Source: Rhizobiaceae bacterium
GTDB taxonomy: Bacteria; Pseudomonadota; Alphaproteobacteria; Rhizobiales; Rhizobiaceae
Direction of reading: 5' to 3'
Assembly: GCA_030065115.1 (NCBI GenBank)
Contig: JASJDO010000005.1
Location: forward strand, 1-53,025
Length of the DNA: 53,025 nt
Positions 26,846-35,706 of the stretch are shown in pieces (positions within the stretch are counted from its first letter, which is position 1; each line of letters opens with the position of its first letter). A program made the translations under genes and the position numbers. Under the pieces are notes generated by a model. That model did not search any database and had not been told where the DNA came from. It was given only the letters and a program-made list of their open reading frames with translations.

Positions 26846-26956
26846 TTAACGCGCCAAATTCTCTCCTGCAATGATTGAGACATATCCAAGAGTGAATGCA
26901 AATGCGGTCATCAACCCGCCAACGATTCCAATTGCCATGATTGCTTCTGAAGTCAT
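26846..26956 (-). CDS. 36-residue single-helix membrane miniprotein
   Basis: A complete short frame: ATG at 26956, TAA at 26848-26846, with AAAGGGGAA 5 bases upstream of the ATG, the same ribosome-site type used by other genes here. The product is mostly one hydrophobic helix (residues 5-30, 'AIMAIGIVGGLMTAF' then 'FTLGYVSIIAG') with a short polar end 'ENLAR'. Such miniproteins often bind and tune larger membrane complexes, as CydX or CcoQ-like subunits do; no such partner is encoded nearby. Too short for reliable family assignment. It lies alone between the SDR pair and the cupin gene. Confidence 0.55.
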   Translation of the reverse strand: MTSEAIMAIGIVGGLMTAFAFTLGYVSIIAGENLAR

Positions 26957-27048
26957 GAAATTCCCCTTTATTGGTTTGTTCAGGAAATTTCTAAACCTTT
27001 ATCGCTCTGAAGTTATTGATATGGATCAACCCAGTTTCAGATTTCATC

Positions 27049-27423
27049 TTAGCTTTCAGAGCCGGCAAACCCACTTCCGGGCTTCTTGTAAGCCTCGCGC
27101 GGTGGTGCAAATACATCGAAAACCACAAGTCCATCTGGACCCGATTCTACCGTATGGGGCACATTTCCGGGTGTTAGCCAAAAATCCCCTTCCCTGATCT
27201 CAAATGTCTCGCCGTTCTGAAAGCGCGTACCGGAACCAGAAATGCAATAGCCCCATTGCTCTTCAGGGTGATGATGAAGCGTGCCTTTGGTATTGGGTTC
27301 AATCCTGACAATTGAGATCATTGCCTGATCACCTGGAAACACGGTCGTGGTGATGCCCGGCGCTAGCTCACGCTCAATACCGCCCTCTTTGCTGTTGATG
27401 TTGAAAAGCGTTTTCGGGTCCAT
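27049..27423 (-). CDS. cupin domain protein
   Basis: A 124-residue single-domain cupin. Metal-binding motif 1 is visible as 'HHHPEEQWGYCISGSG' (His50-52, Glu55) and motif 2 around 'GDFWLTPGNVPHTVESG' with one more His near residue 92. Cupins of this type act as small dioxygenases, isomerases or ligand sensors. The ATG at 27423 has AAGGAGGTGAGT directly before it, a near-perfect ribosome site lying inside the end of the upstream EamA gene, so the two are one operon. An upstream frame start at 27495 is not used. Function cannot be narrowed. Confidence 0.82.
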   Translation of the reverse strand: MDPKTLFNINSKEGGIERELAPGITTTVFPGDQAMISIVRIEPNTKGTLHHHPEEQWGYCISGSGTRFQNGETFEIREGDFWLTPGNVPHTVESGPDGLVVFDVFAPPREAYKKPGSGFAGSES

Positions 27424-27425
27424 AC

Positions 27426-28280
27426 TCACCTCCTTTGAGCGAAAAACGATGCAAATCCCGACGATACAAGAATGATCAGACCAATCCATGTCCATTTATC
27501 TGGAAGCTCACCAAAAAACAGAATGCCATAAAGTGTCGCGTATACAACCTGCATGTAAATAAGTGGCGCAATTCTGCTGCCATCGACAAGAGAACTCGAC
27601 AGTACAATCGCAAGATTTCCTACAGCAGAAGCAGCAGCGCTCCATAGGACCAGCGTCGCCATTGTAAAATCCATGGCAGGAACACTTGCAATACCCCAAG
27701 GGGTCAGCAGCAAAGTGCCCATAATCAGATTGGAAAGAAGCAGGGTTCTGGGTCCTCCAGCTGTCGACAACCATCGGGTTGAAACAAGGAACGCCGCATA
27801 AAACATGCCTCCCAACAGGGCAAATCCCAACCCTGCTGACATGCCAAATCCCGGACGCACCACGATCAGTACGCCGCAAAAAGCACACAGCAGCGTAACA
27901 GTCCGAAACCAGGTGATCTTTTCCCTTAACAAGATCGCCGATCCAAAATAGGCAAAAATCGGTCCGACAAAAAAGGCCGCAAATGTATTGGCCAGCGGCT
28001 CCGTGCGTATGGAGGAAAGGATCAGGATAATCGACGCAACCACAAAGCCCGAGCGCAACCAAAGGCGCCAGTCTTTCATCACTGAATAATCAAATCCACG
28101 CCCGAAATAAGCTAACCACACCAGAAATATACCCAAACCATATCGGCTCCAGGCAATGAACACCGGCTCAACCTGCATATATTGAAACATCAGCTTGCCA
28201 GCCGTGTCGCCCAGCGGAATTCCGGCTATGCCGATGCCCATAATCAGAGCGGCCAGAACGACGGGAGAAACATTTTGCAT
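27426..28280 (-). CDS. EamA/DMT family transporter (operon with cupin)
   Basis: A 284-residue membrane protein with about ten hydrophobic helices in two EamA halves ('MGIGIAGIPLGDTAGKLMF' at the start, 'ALLGGMFYAAFLVSTRWLS' in the second half). No clear ribosome site precedes the ATG at 28280, and a TTG at 28316 is an alternative that adds twelve residues. It ends two bases before the cupin start, so export and a cupin enzyme may act on the same compound. The window holds a second, separate EamA gene at 15594-16505. Confidence 0.83.
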   Translation of the reverse strand: MQNVSPVVLAALIMGIGIAGIPLGDTAGKLMFQYMQVEPVFIAWSRYGLGIFLVWLAYFGRGFDYSVMKDWRLWLRSGFVVASIILILSSIRTEPLANTFAAFFVGPIFAYFGSAILLREKITWFRTVTLLCAFCGVLIVVRPGFGMSAGLGFALLGGMFYAAFLVSTRWLSTAGGPRTLLLSNLIMGTLLLTPWGIASVPAMDFTMATLVLWSAAASAVGNLAIVLSSSLVDGSRIAPLIYMQVVYATLYGILFFGELPDKWTWIGLIILVSSGFASFFAQRR

Positions 28281-28409
28281 AATTTCTATTAGCAGCTTGA
28301 ACCGGCTGCGCAACAAGGCTTGTTTACAAGAAACACGGACAGGGATGACAAATCAGGGAGACAGGGTTAAAATCGACCTTAGAGGGGCTTGTTGCCAACA
28401 GGCAAAGGT

Positions 28410-29162
28410 ATGGAAAACAACTGCTTATCCATGGCGCGAATTGGAGCGTTGCTTGTAAGCGCAACGCTGATGACGGCCTGTGTTTCTGACACGGAAACTG
28501 CGTTAAACCCTTCAACCGAAAAACAGTCCTTGCAAGCGGTAACCCTTGATCAGATGCCGGCAGATTCCGTACGCGCAACCGATATCATGCGCAGAAGCAA
28601 GACTGCTGTGAGAAGAACAGGTGAAATCTACCTTATGCGCGGGTTGGCCAATGTGTTTTCCCGCGGCATCGACCAAATGGCAAAGGACCTGCGAGCCCGT
28701 GGCTATGATGCTGCCAATTTTTCCTATGCCCAATGGCAGGAAATCGCCGACGATGTGGTTGCCCGAAGCAAGAAAAAGCGCGTTTCCTATCCTGTAATAA
28801 TCGTAGGGCATTCGTTGGGCGGGAACGAGAGCAGCAAATTCGCGAATTATTTGGCTGAACGCGGTGTACCGGTATCGTTGATTGTGGCGTTCGATCCCGT
28901 CGAAACCGGCTATGTGGGACCCGGAATTGGCAAGGTCATCAATTATTACCTGCCCAAGTCGGCGGACAATCGCATCCTCTCAAAAGACGGCTTCAAGGGA
29001 GAAATCTCAAACGTGGATGTGACGGTCGATCCCGACATCACCCACACGAATGTCGATAAAAACCCAGAATTTCAGGCGGCAACGCTCAAAAGCATCCAGA
29101 ATCTTACCAAGAAACTTCGCAAACCGGTTGTCCGCGATCAGGACGAAGATCGGGGAAGATAG
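28410..29162 (+). CDS. alpha/beta hydrolase lipoprotein
   Basis: A 250-residue predicted lipoprotein: basic N-terminus, hydrophobic core and lipobox 'LMTAC' with Cys24, so it is probably anchored in the periplasm. The body is an alpha/beta hydrolase with nucleophile elbow GHSLGG (Ser135), a plausible acid in 'AFDPVE' and a late His in 'DITHTNV'. It resembles lipase- or thioesterase-like periplasmic proteins. The start is uncertain: ATG at 28410 or 28431, or TTG at 28389; I use 28410. It is convergent with the LRR gene. Confidence 0.72.
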   Translation: MENNCLSMARIGALLVSATLMTACVSDTETALNPSTEKQSLQAVTLDQMPADSVRATDIMRRSKTAVRRTGEIYLMRGLANVFSRGIDQMAKDLRARGYDAANFSYAQWQEIADDVVARSKKKRVSYPVIIVGHSLGGNESSKFANYLAERGVPVSLIVAFDPVETGYVGPGIGKVINYYLPKSADNRILSKDGFKGEISNVDVTVDPDITHTNVDKNPEFQAATLKSIQNLTKKLRKPVVRDQDEDRGR

Positions 29163-29199
29163 AAAACCGGTGAACGGTTCAAATGGACACCAGTATGCA

Positions 29200-30168
29200 C
29201 TATTGCTCCTTTTTGAACTGTTGAACCAACGCATTGTATCTCTGAATGTATTCTTTGCGTCTTTCAAGAATTTTTGGAGAATTGCCTACAAGTGTTCGAT
29301 CTCCCCTGCCCCAAAAAAAGGTATACTCTGACCTTGGTTCATACCTTCTACCCTCTCCGTCTTCTTCTACTTCCGGAAACATTTCTTCCAACTCTCCAAG
29401 TGGCAGCCTTGCGCGCAAATCTGGCGGGTAAAAGTATTCATTTCTTGCAGGATCTACTGAAATTGGCTCCAATACCGAGCCTTCAACATGTGGTAAATTT
29501 GCTTCAACAAACGCATAATCTTCCAATAGGAATTGCCCTCGTGATAAATGTAACTTTTTCAAGACAGACAGTTCTAACAGCGGCCTAAAAATCTCACTTT
29601 CCGCAAGCACACGGACTCCAACAAGTCGCAACAATTGCAACCTCCGCAAATTCCGCAAGAACTCCAGGTTTTCAATAGGTTGTGTCCAATCAAATGTTCC
29701 ATCAATGCATAGGTATTCGAGGGAAGGCACTAAACCTATTCCGGAAAAGTCTCTTACATTTCTGACGTTTTCAATATGAAGGGCTTTAAGATTGCTCAAA
29801 CAGGATAAGTCGGACAAATCATTAAAGGAAGATACATACTCCAGAATAAGTTCCTCCAGATTCGAGAAATGATGCAATATCGACAAAGCCTTGGGTCGCG
29901 CGTGCGTGATCCTTAATCGGCGGACACTGCTAATATCGAATGGAAACCGAAGCATATCCTGATTTGCTTCGTGTATTGTGAGTTCAACAAGGTTTTGAAA
30001 TTCGTTGATTTTTTTCCAATTTGCATCCCATTTGGTAATGGTTAGAATTTCCTCATCACGGTTGGCTTCATCTAAATCTTTATAATGATAGTCAAAACGT
30101 TTTGCATTGGGCGTCATTCTCCAATGCCCAAGACTTCGGTCCAAATGATCGCCGAAATGATGCTTCAT
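29200..30168 (-). CDS. leucine-rich-repeat protein coupled to cobM
   Basis: A 322-residue protein with a run of leucine-rich repeats from about residue 55 to 230 ('FQNLVELTI', 'VRRLRITH', 'FSNLEELILEYV', 'LSNLKALHIENV', 'VPSLEYLCIDG', 'LRNLRRLQLLRLVGV', 'LSVLKKLHLSRG'). A polar N-terminal region comes before them and a charged C-terminal tail after. No signal peptide or membrane helix is evident. LRRs bind other proteins; no enzyme motif is seen. The ATG overlaps the cobM stop (ATGA), so it would be translated at the end of the cobalamin operon. The gene is clearly AT-richer than the cob genes, which suggests recent gain. Confidence 0.7.
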   Translation of the reverse strand: MKHHFGDHLDRSLGHWRMTPNAKRFDYHYKDLDEANRDEEILTITKWDANWKKINEFQNLVELTIHEANQDMLRFPFDISSVRRLRITHARPKALSILHHFSNLEELILEYVSSFNDLSDLSCLSNLKALHIENVRNVRDFSGIGLVPSLEYLCIDGTFDWTQPIENLEFLRNLRRLQLLRLVGVRVLAESEIFRPLLELSVLKKLHLSRGQFLLEDYAFVEANLPHVEGSVLEPISVDPARNEYFYPPDLRARLPLGELEEMFPEVEEDGEGRRYEPRSEYTFFWGRGDRTLVGNSPKILERRKEYIQRYNALVQQFKKEQ

Positions 30169-30944
30169 AAAGCCCGCTCTTTTTTCTTTCCCTTGTTTCT
30201 CAGAACATGGGAGTAATCTGCATTGTAGAGATCACTATCGCGGAATTCCACGTCTCCCAACACAGGCCCAACCAGTATGAGAGCCGTACGAGTGATTTTC
30301 GCCTTGCGGACTTCTTCTTTCATCTCTGCCAAAGTGGTTTTGATATAAAGTTCATCCGGCCAGGTCGCCCGATAGGCGATCACCACCGGGCATTCGTCGC
30401 CATAATAAGGCGCAAGCGCTTCGCGGATATAGACCAGATTGCGGATTGAGAGGTGAATGGCCAGCGTAGCACCCGATTGGCCGAGAACTTCCAGCTCTTC
30501 TCCGTTTGGCATGGCAGAGGCTTTCATACCCGTTCGCGTAACAATCACCGTCTGCGCGATTTCCGGCAATGTAAGTTCGGTTTTCAGTTTCGCTGCCGCA
30601 CCCGCAAAAGCAGGAACACCGGGCACAACTTCATACGGGATATTGAGTTGGTCCAAACGGCGCATTTGTTCAGCGGTTGCACCATAGATCGCCGGATCAC
30701 CGGAATGTACCCGCGCTACGTCCTCACCACGCTCATGCGCTTCGCGGATCATCTCGATGATCTCGTCCAAATGCATGGGGGCTGTGTCCACGACCAGCGC
30801 ATTGTCCGGAGCAGCCGCCACAATTTCTTCAGGCACCAGAGAGCCCGCAAACATGCAGACCGGGCAGTTTTCTATGAGGCGAAGTCCGCGAACCGTAATG
30901 AGATCAGGCGCTCCCGGCCCGGCTCCAATGAAATAGACCGTCAT
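30165..30944 (-). CDS. cobM: precorrin-4 / cobalt-precorrin-4 C(11)-methyltransferase
   Basis: A 259-residue tetrapyrrole methylase (CobM/CbiF). Motifs: 'GAGPGAPDLITVRG' (7-20), 'AGSLVPEEIV', 'VARVHSGDPAIYGA' and 'VPGVPAFAGAAA'. It methylates C-11 with SAM. The start overlaps the stop of the cbiG-cobJ gene by four bases and its own stop overlaps the LRR gene, continuing the tight - strand run. Confidence 0.95.
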   Translation of the reverse strand: MTVYFIGAGPGAPDLITVRGLRLIENCPVCMFAGSLVPEEIVAAAPDNALVVDTAPMHLDEIIEMIREAHERGEDVARVHSGDPAIYGATAEQMRRLDQLNIPYEVVPGVPAFAGAAAKLKTELTLPEIAQTVIVTRTGMKASAMPNGEELEVLGQSGATLAIHLSIRNLVYIREALAPYYGDECPVVIAYRATWPDELYIKTTLAEMKEEVRKAKITRTALILVGPVLGDVEFRDSDLYNADYSHVLRNKGKKKERAL

Positions 30945-32752
30945 ACGCTGATCCCCGTTCCGTCTTTTGCCGAATAACCGCGAGGTGTATAGACCCAGGT
31001 TTTGCCATCGCCCGTTTCAACCGTCTGCGTTTCTGAAGAACCAACTATGACAACCGTCAGCATATCGACATCATTGATATCCAGTTCTTCCAGTGGCACC
31101 ACCCGCACCTGCTCTCCTTCTCGCCCCAGATTGGTTGCCAGAATGACCGGCGTATCCGCCGGACGATGCTCAAGCAAAATACCTTTGGCATATTCGAGTT
31201 GCGTGCGGCGGCGTTTCGAAACCGGATTATAAAATGCAATGACAAAATCACCTTCTGCAGCAGCCTTCACCCGCATCTGGATTGCTTCCCACGGAGTCAG
31301 AAGATCAGAGAGCGAAATCGTGCAAAAATCATGTCCCAACGGCGCGCCAGCACGAGCTGCGGCTGCCTGAAGCGCAGAAATTCCGGGCGAGACTTCTATA
31401 CCGATCCTTGTCGCAGCATCTGACAAACCACCATTTGCGAGAAGTTCAAAAACCAAAGTCGCCATGGCGTAAATACCGGCATCACCAGAACAGACCAGCG
31501 CAACATCCTTGCCCTCTCCTGCCAGTTCCATTGCATGCCGAACGCGGTCTTCTTCTTTGCCAAGATCAAAATCATGCCGCGTCTTGTCTGGTGTGATGGC
31601 AGCAATCAGATCCAGATAGAGTGAGTACCCCACCAGATCGCTTGCCTCCTGCACCATCCGGGTTACTTCCGGCGAACGCCAAGCATCCTGCCCCGGGCCT
31701 ATGCCAACAACAAACAACCTGCCCCGGCTGCGACCCTCATTACTCATGTCCACTATGTCCTGTGATTTGGCGATCGCCACCGTCGCCCGCTTTGATTTTT
31801 GTTTTGCAAGCACCAACTCGCTGTCCTGCCCGGTTGCTGCCAATGCAGCACCCTCGCTAACTCCGTGGCAACCTACTTCTGAGAAAACCACATCGGAAGG
31901 ATTGACCAATCGCGGCGTTTCCTCTTCCAGGCGCGCAGCTGAATGAAAACGAACCGGTACGTCCAGATGCTTCGCAAGCGCATGGACAGCGACCTCATCT
32001 GCCTTGAGATCAATTGACGCCACACCTGCAATCGCGCCACGGGCGATGCTGTGCTCGGTCAAAACCTGCTCGGCCAGATCAATGACTTCTTGCGGATCCG
32101 TACCACGTTCGCATCCCACTCCGATTACATGGCGATGAGGATTGTAAATGAGTTCCAGCGGTCCCGCGTCGCGTTCGGTTTCAGAAATCGACAGAACTGC
32201 TTCGCCATCATCATCGAAGGGAAGATCGCTTTCAATCAACCAGGTTGCAGCATTGACAAAACGCCCCTGCACCCGAACTTCACCGCTGTCCAGAATTTCC
32301 GCCATAACCCGCTTAGCATTTTCAGGATTTGCAAGGGTCCAGCCTTCCGGGGGCTGATCAAGCGCGACACCAAACCTCAAGTCTCCCGCCGTTGTGATGG
32401 ACGCATGGCTGTCTATGGCGATCGCAATTCGGCGCGCCAGATCATTTGCCCCATGATGTCCACCAAGCAATGGCACAACAGAACTGCCATCTTCGGCAAT
32501 TGCAATCACCGGCGGCTCTGAATGTTTATCTTCCAACACCGGTGCAAGAAGCCGAACCAGCGCGCCCGCCGCCATGATTCCAATGACAGGTTCACCTGAT
32601 TTAAAGAGGCTTTGAAGGTGCGTTTTTGCATCTGAGAACGTGGAATCAACCTCTGAGCAACGCGCTTCAAGCCCTTGAATTGAATCACCAATTTCAGACT
32701 GAATGCGTTTTGCGAGCGGAACTGCGCGATCATTGAGAACCACAATGGCCAT
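30941..32752 (-). CDS. cobJ: CbiG-CobJ fusion: cobalt-precorrin-5A hydrolase / (cobalt-)precorrin-3B C(17)-methyltransferase
   Basis: A 603-residue two-domain enzyme. Residues 1 to about 335 are CbiG-like (GIMAAGALVR at 58-67, GGHHGAN 97-103, GVGCERG 211-217, GCHGVSEGAAL 294-304); CbiG opens the delta-lactone ring of cobalt-precorrin-5A. Residues 345-603 are the CobJ/CbiH methylase ('VVGIGPGQD' 348-356, 'VCSGDAGIYAMA', 'VSPGISALQAAAA', 'AFYNPVSKRR') which drives ring contraction. The fusion is known in other bacteria. CbiG belongs to the cobalt-early route, in line with cbiD and cbiX here. The start shares one base with the cobI stop (TGATG). Confidence 0.94.
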   Translation of the reverse strand: MAIVVLNDRAVPLAKRIQSEIGDSIQGLEARCSEVDSTFSDAKTHLQSLFKSGEPVIGIMAAGALVRLLAPVLEDKHSEPPVIAIAEDGSSVVPLLGGHHGANDLARRIAIAIDSHASITTAGDLRFGVALDQPPEGWTLANPENAKRVMAEILDSGEVRVQGRFVNAATWLIESDLPFDDDGEAVLSISETERDAGPLELIYNPHRHVIGVGCERGTDPQEVIDLAEQVLTEHSIARGAIAGVASIDLKADEVAVHALAKHLDVPVRFHSAARLEEETPRLVNPSDVVFSEVGCHGVSEGAALAATGQDSELVLAKQKSKRATVAIAKSQDIVDMSNEGRSRGRLFVVGIGPGQDAWRSPEVTRMVQEASDLVGYSLYLDLIAAITPDKTRHDFDLGKEEDRVRHAMELAGEGKDVALVCSGDAGIYAMATLVFELLANGGLSDAATRIGIEVSPGISALQAAAARAGAPLGHDFCTISLSDLLTPWEAIQMRVKAAAEGDFVIAFYNPVSKRRRTQLEYAKGILLEHRPADTPVILATNLGREGEQVRVVPLEELDINDVDMLTVVIVGSSETQTVETGDGKTWVYTPRGYSAKDGTGISV

Positions 32753-33486
32753 CAGTTCGTCTCCACTGGCATTTCAAGCCCCTTGATCCAATCTTCTGCA
32801 CCTTTGTAAATCAGGATCATGGAAAAGTATGGCGCCTTGTCTTCACTAACTTGTGCCAGTGGCATGACTTGCTGATTCTCCAATGTCACCCGCTCCAGGT
32901 ATCCCGCCCGGTTAAGCAAACCCGCTTTCTCGATGAGGTCACGGACACGCGAGAAATGACGACCGATCTTAATAATCGCAATGGCGTCCCCGGAATTGAA
33001 ACGCTGGAGCAACAGATCATCTTCGAGAGGCGCTGGGCAAATGGTGAGCACATCATTGCGCGCCGCCAATGGGCGTTGCAAAGCGGCAGCAGAAGCCATG
33101 AGTGAAGAAACGCCCGGCACGATCTCACACTCAAACTCATCAGCAAGGCGCTCGAACAGATACATAAACGAACCATAGAAAAACGGATCACCTTCGCACA
33201 ACACCACGACATCTTCACCCGCACGAAGATGGCTCGCAATCTCTGCAGATTTTTCGTCATAAATTCTGGCAGCGGGAAACCGCTCAACCCGCATAGGTAT
33301 TACGATGGGAATTTCTTTCTGATCTCCGGTGAAAAACTCAGCGACGATTGATCGTGCAAAACTGACGCCGTCGTCGGGCGCTGGATAAGCAACCACTTTG
33401 GACGATGTAAGAATGCGATGGGCTTTGAGCGTCAGGAGTTCCGGATCCCCCGGTCCTACGCCGATACCATATAATTTTCCGCTCAT
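32752..33486 (-). CDS. cobI: precorrin-2 / cobalt-factor II C(20)-methyltransferase
   Basis: A 244-residue tetrapyrrole methylase (CobI/CbiL). 'YGIGVGPGDPELLTLKA' near the start, 'VAYPAPDDG', 'VVLCEGDPFFYGSFMYL' and 'VPGVSSLMASAAAL' are all typical. It adds the C-20 methyl that is later lost on ring contraction. The ATG at 33486 overlaps the cobL stop (ATGA); the longer frame from 33531 lies within cobL and is not used. Its stop shares a base with the cbiG-cobJ start. Confidence 0.94.
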   Translation of the reverse strand: MSGKLYGIGVGPGDPELLTLKAHRILTSSKVVAYPAPDDGVSFARSIVAEFFTGDQKEIPIVIPMRVERFPAARIYDEKSAEIASHLRAGEDVVVLCEGDPFFYGSFMYLFERLADEFECEIVPGVSSLMASAAALQRPLAARNDVLTICPAPLEDDLLLQRFNSGDAIAIIKIGRHFSRVRDLIEKAGLLNRAGYLERVTLENQQVMPLAQVSEDKAPYFSMILIYKGAEDWIKGLEMPVETN

Positions 33487-34688
33487 GATTTGATCACCAT
33501 CCATTGCGTTACAGGCATAAATGGTTTCCATCCTTTGAAACGACCGACTGGTTCCGCCTGTTGAACAGAAAATCGAGTGAGCTCTCCACCATATTCCGCA
33601 TGGTACTCAAACAGTTTCATTTCACTTTCCACAGTGACTGCGTTGATCACCATTCGTCCGCCTGAGCGCAGCGCATCCCAGCAGACTTCGAAAACTCGAT
33701 CCGTAGTGCCCCCTCCACCAATAAATATGGCATCGGGTTGATCAAGCCCCATCAGCACTTCCGGAGCCTTACCCTCAACAATCTCGATTTTTTCAGTACC
33801 CAACTGAATTGCGTTCTTGCGGATCATGGCAACGCGCTCAACAACAGGCTCAATGGCGATTGCTTTGGCCCCACGGGCTGCCCGCATCCATTCAATGGCA
33901 ATAGAGCCACATCCTGCCCCAACATCCCACAACAGAGCATCCTGATAAGGCGCAAGCGCAGATACGGTTGCCGACCGGACAACCCGCTTGGTCATCTGGC
34001 CATCATGCACAAAAGCATCGTCCGGCAAGCCACCCACCCGCGAATACCATTTGGAATTTTCATCCCCGATGCACTCAACTGCGAGCGTATGGAAATCAGG
34101 TACGTCGTGTAACCAGGTTTCTGCGGTTCCATCAAATCGCTCTTCCCGTTCACCGCCCAGCGCGGCAAGCACCGTTAGTCTGCTTTTGCCGAATCCCCTT
34201 TCGACCAGAAGTGACGCAATGGTTGCTGGACTGGTTTTGTCTTTCGTCAACACGAGCATCCGCACATCGGGTGCCAGACAAGGGAGAATTTGCGATGCAG
34301 CACGGCCATGAACTGTGACGGTTTCCACATCCGCCAAACTCCATCCCATCCGGCATGCCGCCCACTGAAAAGCAGAAAGTTGCGGGAAAAACCGGACTTC
34401 CTCTTTGGGGACAGCATTAAGAATTCGCGCGCCCACCGAATACCAAAGCGGGTCTCCGGTAACCAGAACAACGATACGCTTGCCCTGATGCGATTTGATC
34501 TCGTCAATCATTGCATCAAAGGGCGAAGGCCAAGCTATCCGCTGAGCGGTAGGATTGGGTGCGAGTGTGTGGTGTCGGTCACCGCCCACGATCAATTCTG
34601 CCTTTGAAACTTCATCAAGTGCATCTTTTGACAGGCCATCGACCCCGTCTTCGCCAATTCCGATTATGGTAAGCCAAGGGGACATCAT
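33483..34688 (-). CDS. cobL: precorrin-6B C(5,15)-methyltransferase / decarboxylase
   Basis: A 401-residue fusion of CbiE (residues 1 to about 195, 'LTIIGIGEDGVDGLS', 'VVLVTGDPLWYSVGARIL') and CbiT (about 205-401, with the class I SAM motif 'LLWDVGAGCGSIAIEWMRA' and 'PDAIFIGGGGTT'). It methylates C-5 and C-15 and decarboxylates the acetate side chain at C-12. The frame extends upstream to 34841, but the first 51 residues lie in the preceding gene and are unlike CobL. The ATG at 34688 overlaps the preceding stop as ATGA; the next ATG at 34685 is equally possible. Confidence 0.95.
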   Translation of the reverse strand: MMSPWLTIIGIGEDGVDGLSKDALDEVSKAELIVGGDRHHTLAPNPTAQRIAWPSPFDAMIDEIKSHQGKRIVVLVTGDPLWYSVGARILNAVPKEEVRFFPQLSAFQWAACRMGWSLADVETVTVHGRAASQILPCLAPDVRMLVLTKDKTSPATIASLLVERGFGKSRLTVLAALGGEREERFDGTAETWLHDVPDFHTLAVECIGDENSKWYSRVGGLPDDAFVHDGQMTKRVVRSATVSALAPYQDALLWDVGAGCGSIAIEWMRAARGAKAIAIEPVVERVAMIRKNAIQLGTEKIEIVEGKAPEVLMGLDQPDAIFIGGGGTTDRVFEVCWDALRSGGRMVINAVTVESEMKLFEYHAEYGGELTRFSVQQAEPVGRFKGWKPFMPVTQWMVIKS

Positions 34689-35071
34689 GCGACACTCACA
34701 ATCAAATAGTAGGCAGCGATGAAACCCAGATTGACCATTGCCAAAAACCCTGGAGCCCATTCTTGCGCAGGAATTCCAAACCGGCCACCAATGTGCAGCA
34801 GACTCCAAAAGGCCTGAAACGCGAACCCGGCATAAAGCCAAAATGGTGAATGCTGAAATACAAGCGCAGCCATAACAAATGTCAGCGCTGCGGCTACGGT
34901 TTCAAGCAGCATTTGCTGCCGCTTTTGCCCGGGAGCAAGACTGATACCCAGCCAAAGTGCAGCCATAACGGACAGATTGACAGCATTCGCAGCCACCACA
35001 AATTCAGCACCCGGGGCGCGCATGATACCACCAACCACCACACCAAATATCAGTCCGGCTACGAGGTTCAT
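34685..35071 (-). CDS. four-helix membrane protein inside the cobalamin operon, unknown
   Basis: A 128-residue hydrophobic protein with four likely membrane helices (about 3-20, 28-46, 57-90 in part, and 105-126). It is translated from an ATG that overlaps the cobH stop (ATGA) with AGGAGG 7 bases upstream, and its own stop overlaps cobL, so it is embedded and coupled on both sides. I do not recognise a family; it is not CbtA or CbtB, which have different lengths and His-rich motifs. Being locked between cobH and cobL, a role in cobalt or corrinoid handling at the membrane is the natural guess, with no motif to prove it. Confidence 0.75.
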   Translation of the reverse strand: MNLVAGLIFGVVVGGIMRAPGAEFVVAANAVNLSVMAALWLGISLAPGQKRQQMLLETVAAALTFVMAALVFQHSPFWLYAGFAFQAFWSLLHIGGRFGIPAQEWAPGFLAMVNLGFIAAYYLIVSVA

Positions 35072-35700
35072 CCCAAACCTCCTGCAAGCGCATTAACGAC
35101 ACTTGAAGCCATGGCCGAACCGCCTCTCCTTCCATGGACTGTAATGAACTCAAGGCCTGAAGAATTTTCCGCAAGTGCTTGTTTTGACTCAATGGCTCCC
35201 ACAAATCCGACCGGTATGCCAATGACAAGAGCAGGTTTCGGGGCACCGTCATCGATGCGTTCCAGAAGTCTGAACAGCGCTGTCGGGGCATTGCCTACCA
35301 CGACAATTGCTCCCTCGAGACGATCATCCCATAAGTCAACTGCCGCCGCAGAGCGCGTATTCGAAATCGCGTTTGCATGATCTGGCACTCGGGGATCATT
35401 CAACGTGCATACGATATCGTTGCTATTGGTGAGAAAGCGTTCAATGATACCGGACTTCACCATTTCCACATCGGTAAAGATAGCACCACCACTCGCCAGA
35501 GCTTCGCGCCCCGCGCTCGCCGCGTTTTTGGAAAACGCAAGGTCATGGACAATATCAACCATACCACAGGAGTGGATCAGTCTGGTTGCAATCGAGCGCA
35601 TGTCTTCCGGAAACAGACCAAGCCTGCTTTCACGTTCAACAATGGAAAATGATTGACGATAGATCTCAGCCGGATCGCGTATGTAGTCGAACGCAGACAA
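35068..35700 (-). CDS. cobH: precorrin-8X / cobalt-precorrin-8 methylmutase
   Basis: CobH/CbiC, 210 residues, moves a methyl group from C-11 to C-12 to form (hydrogeno)cobyrinate. The start 'YIRDPAEIYRQSF' (6-18) is diagnostic, His43 in 'LIHSCGMVD' is the catalytic His at its usual number, and 'VGIPVGFVGAIESK' is present. The start is a TTG at 35700, six bases after the cbiX stop. No ATG gives the conserved N-terminus. The stop overlaps the 4-TM gene. Confidence 0.95.
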   Translation of the reverse strand: MSAFDYIRDPAEIYRQSFSIVERESRLGLFPEDMRSIATRLIHSCGMVDIVHDLAFSKNAASAGREALASGGAIFTDVEMVKSGIIERFLTNSNDIVCTLNDPRVPDHANAISNTRSAAAVDLWDDRLEGAIVVVGNAPTALFRLLERIDDGAPKPALVIGIPVGFVGAIESKQALAENSSGLEFITVHGRRGGSAMASSVVNALAGGLG

Positions 35701-35706
35701 TCAATA

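Noticed and set aside
26871-27197. Open frame of 108 codons on + between the SDR pair and the cupin gene
   Set aside because: It is antisense to both the 36-residue miniprotein and the cupin gene, and the product shows no family features.
29165-29179. Short hairpin aaccg / cggtt between the lipoprotein hydrolase and LRR genes
   Set aside because: Five base pairs without a T-tract; too weak to call a terminator.
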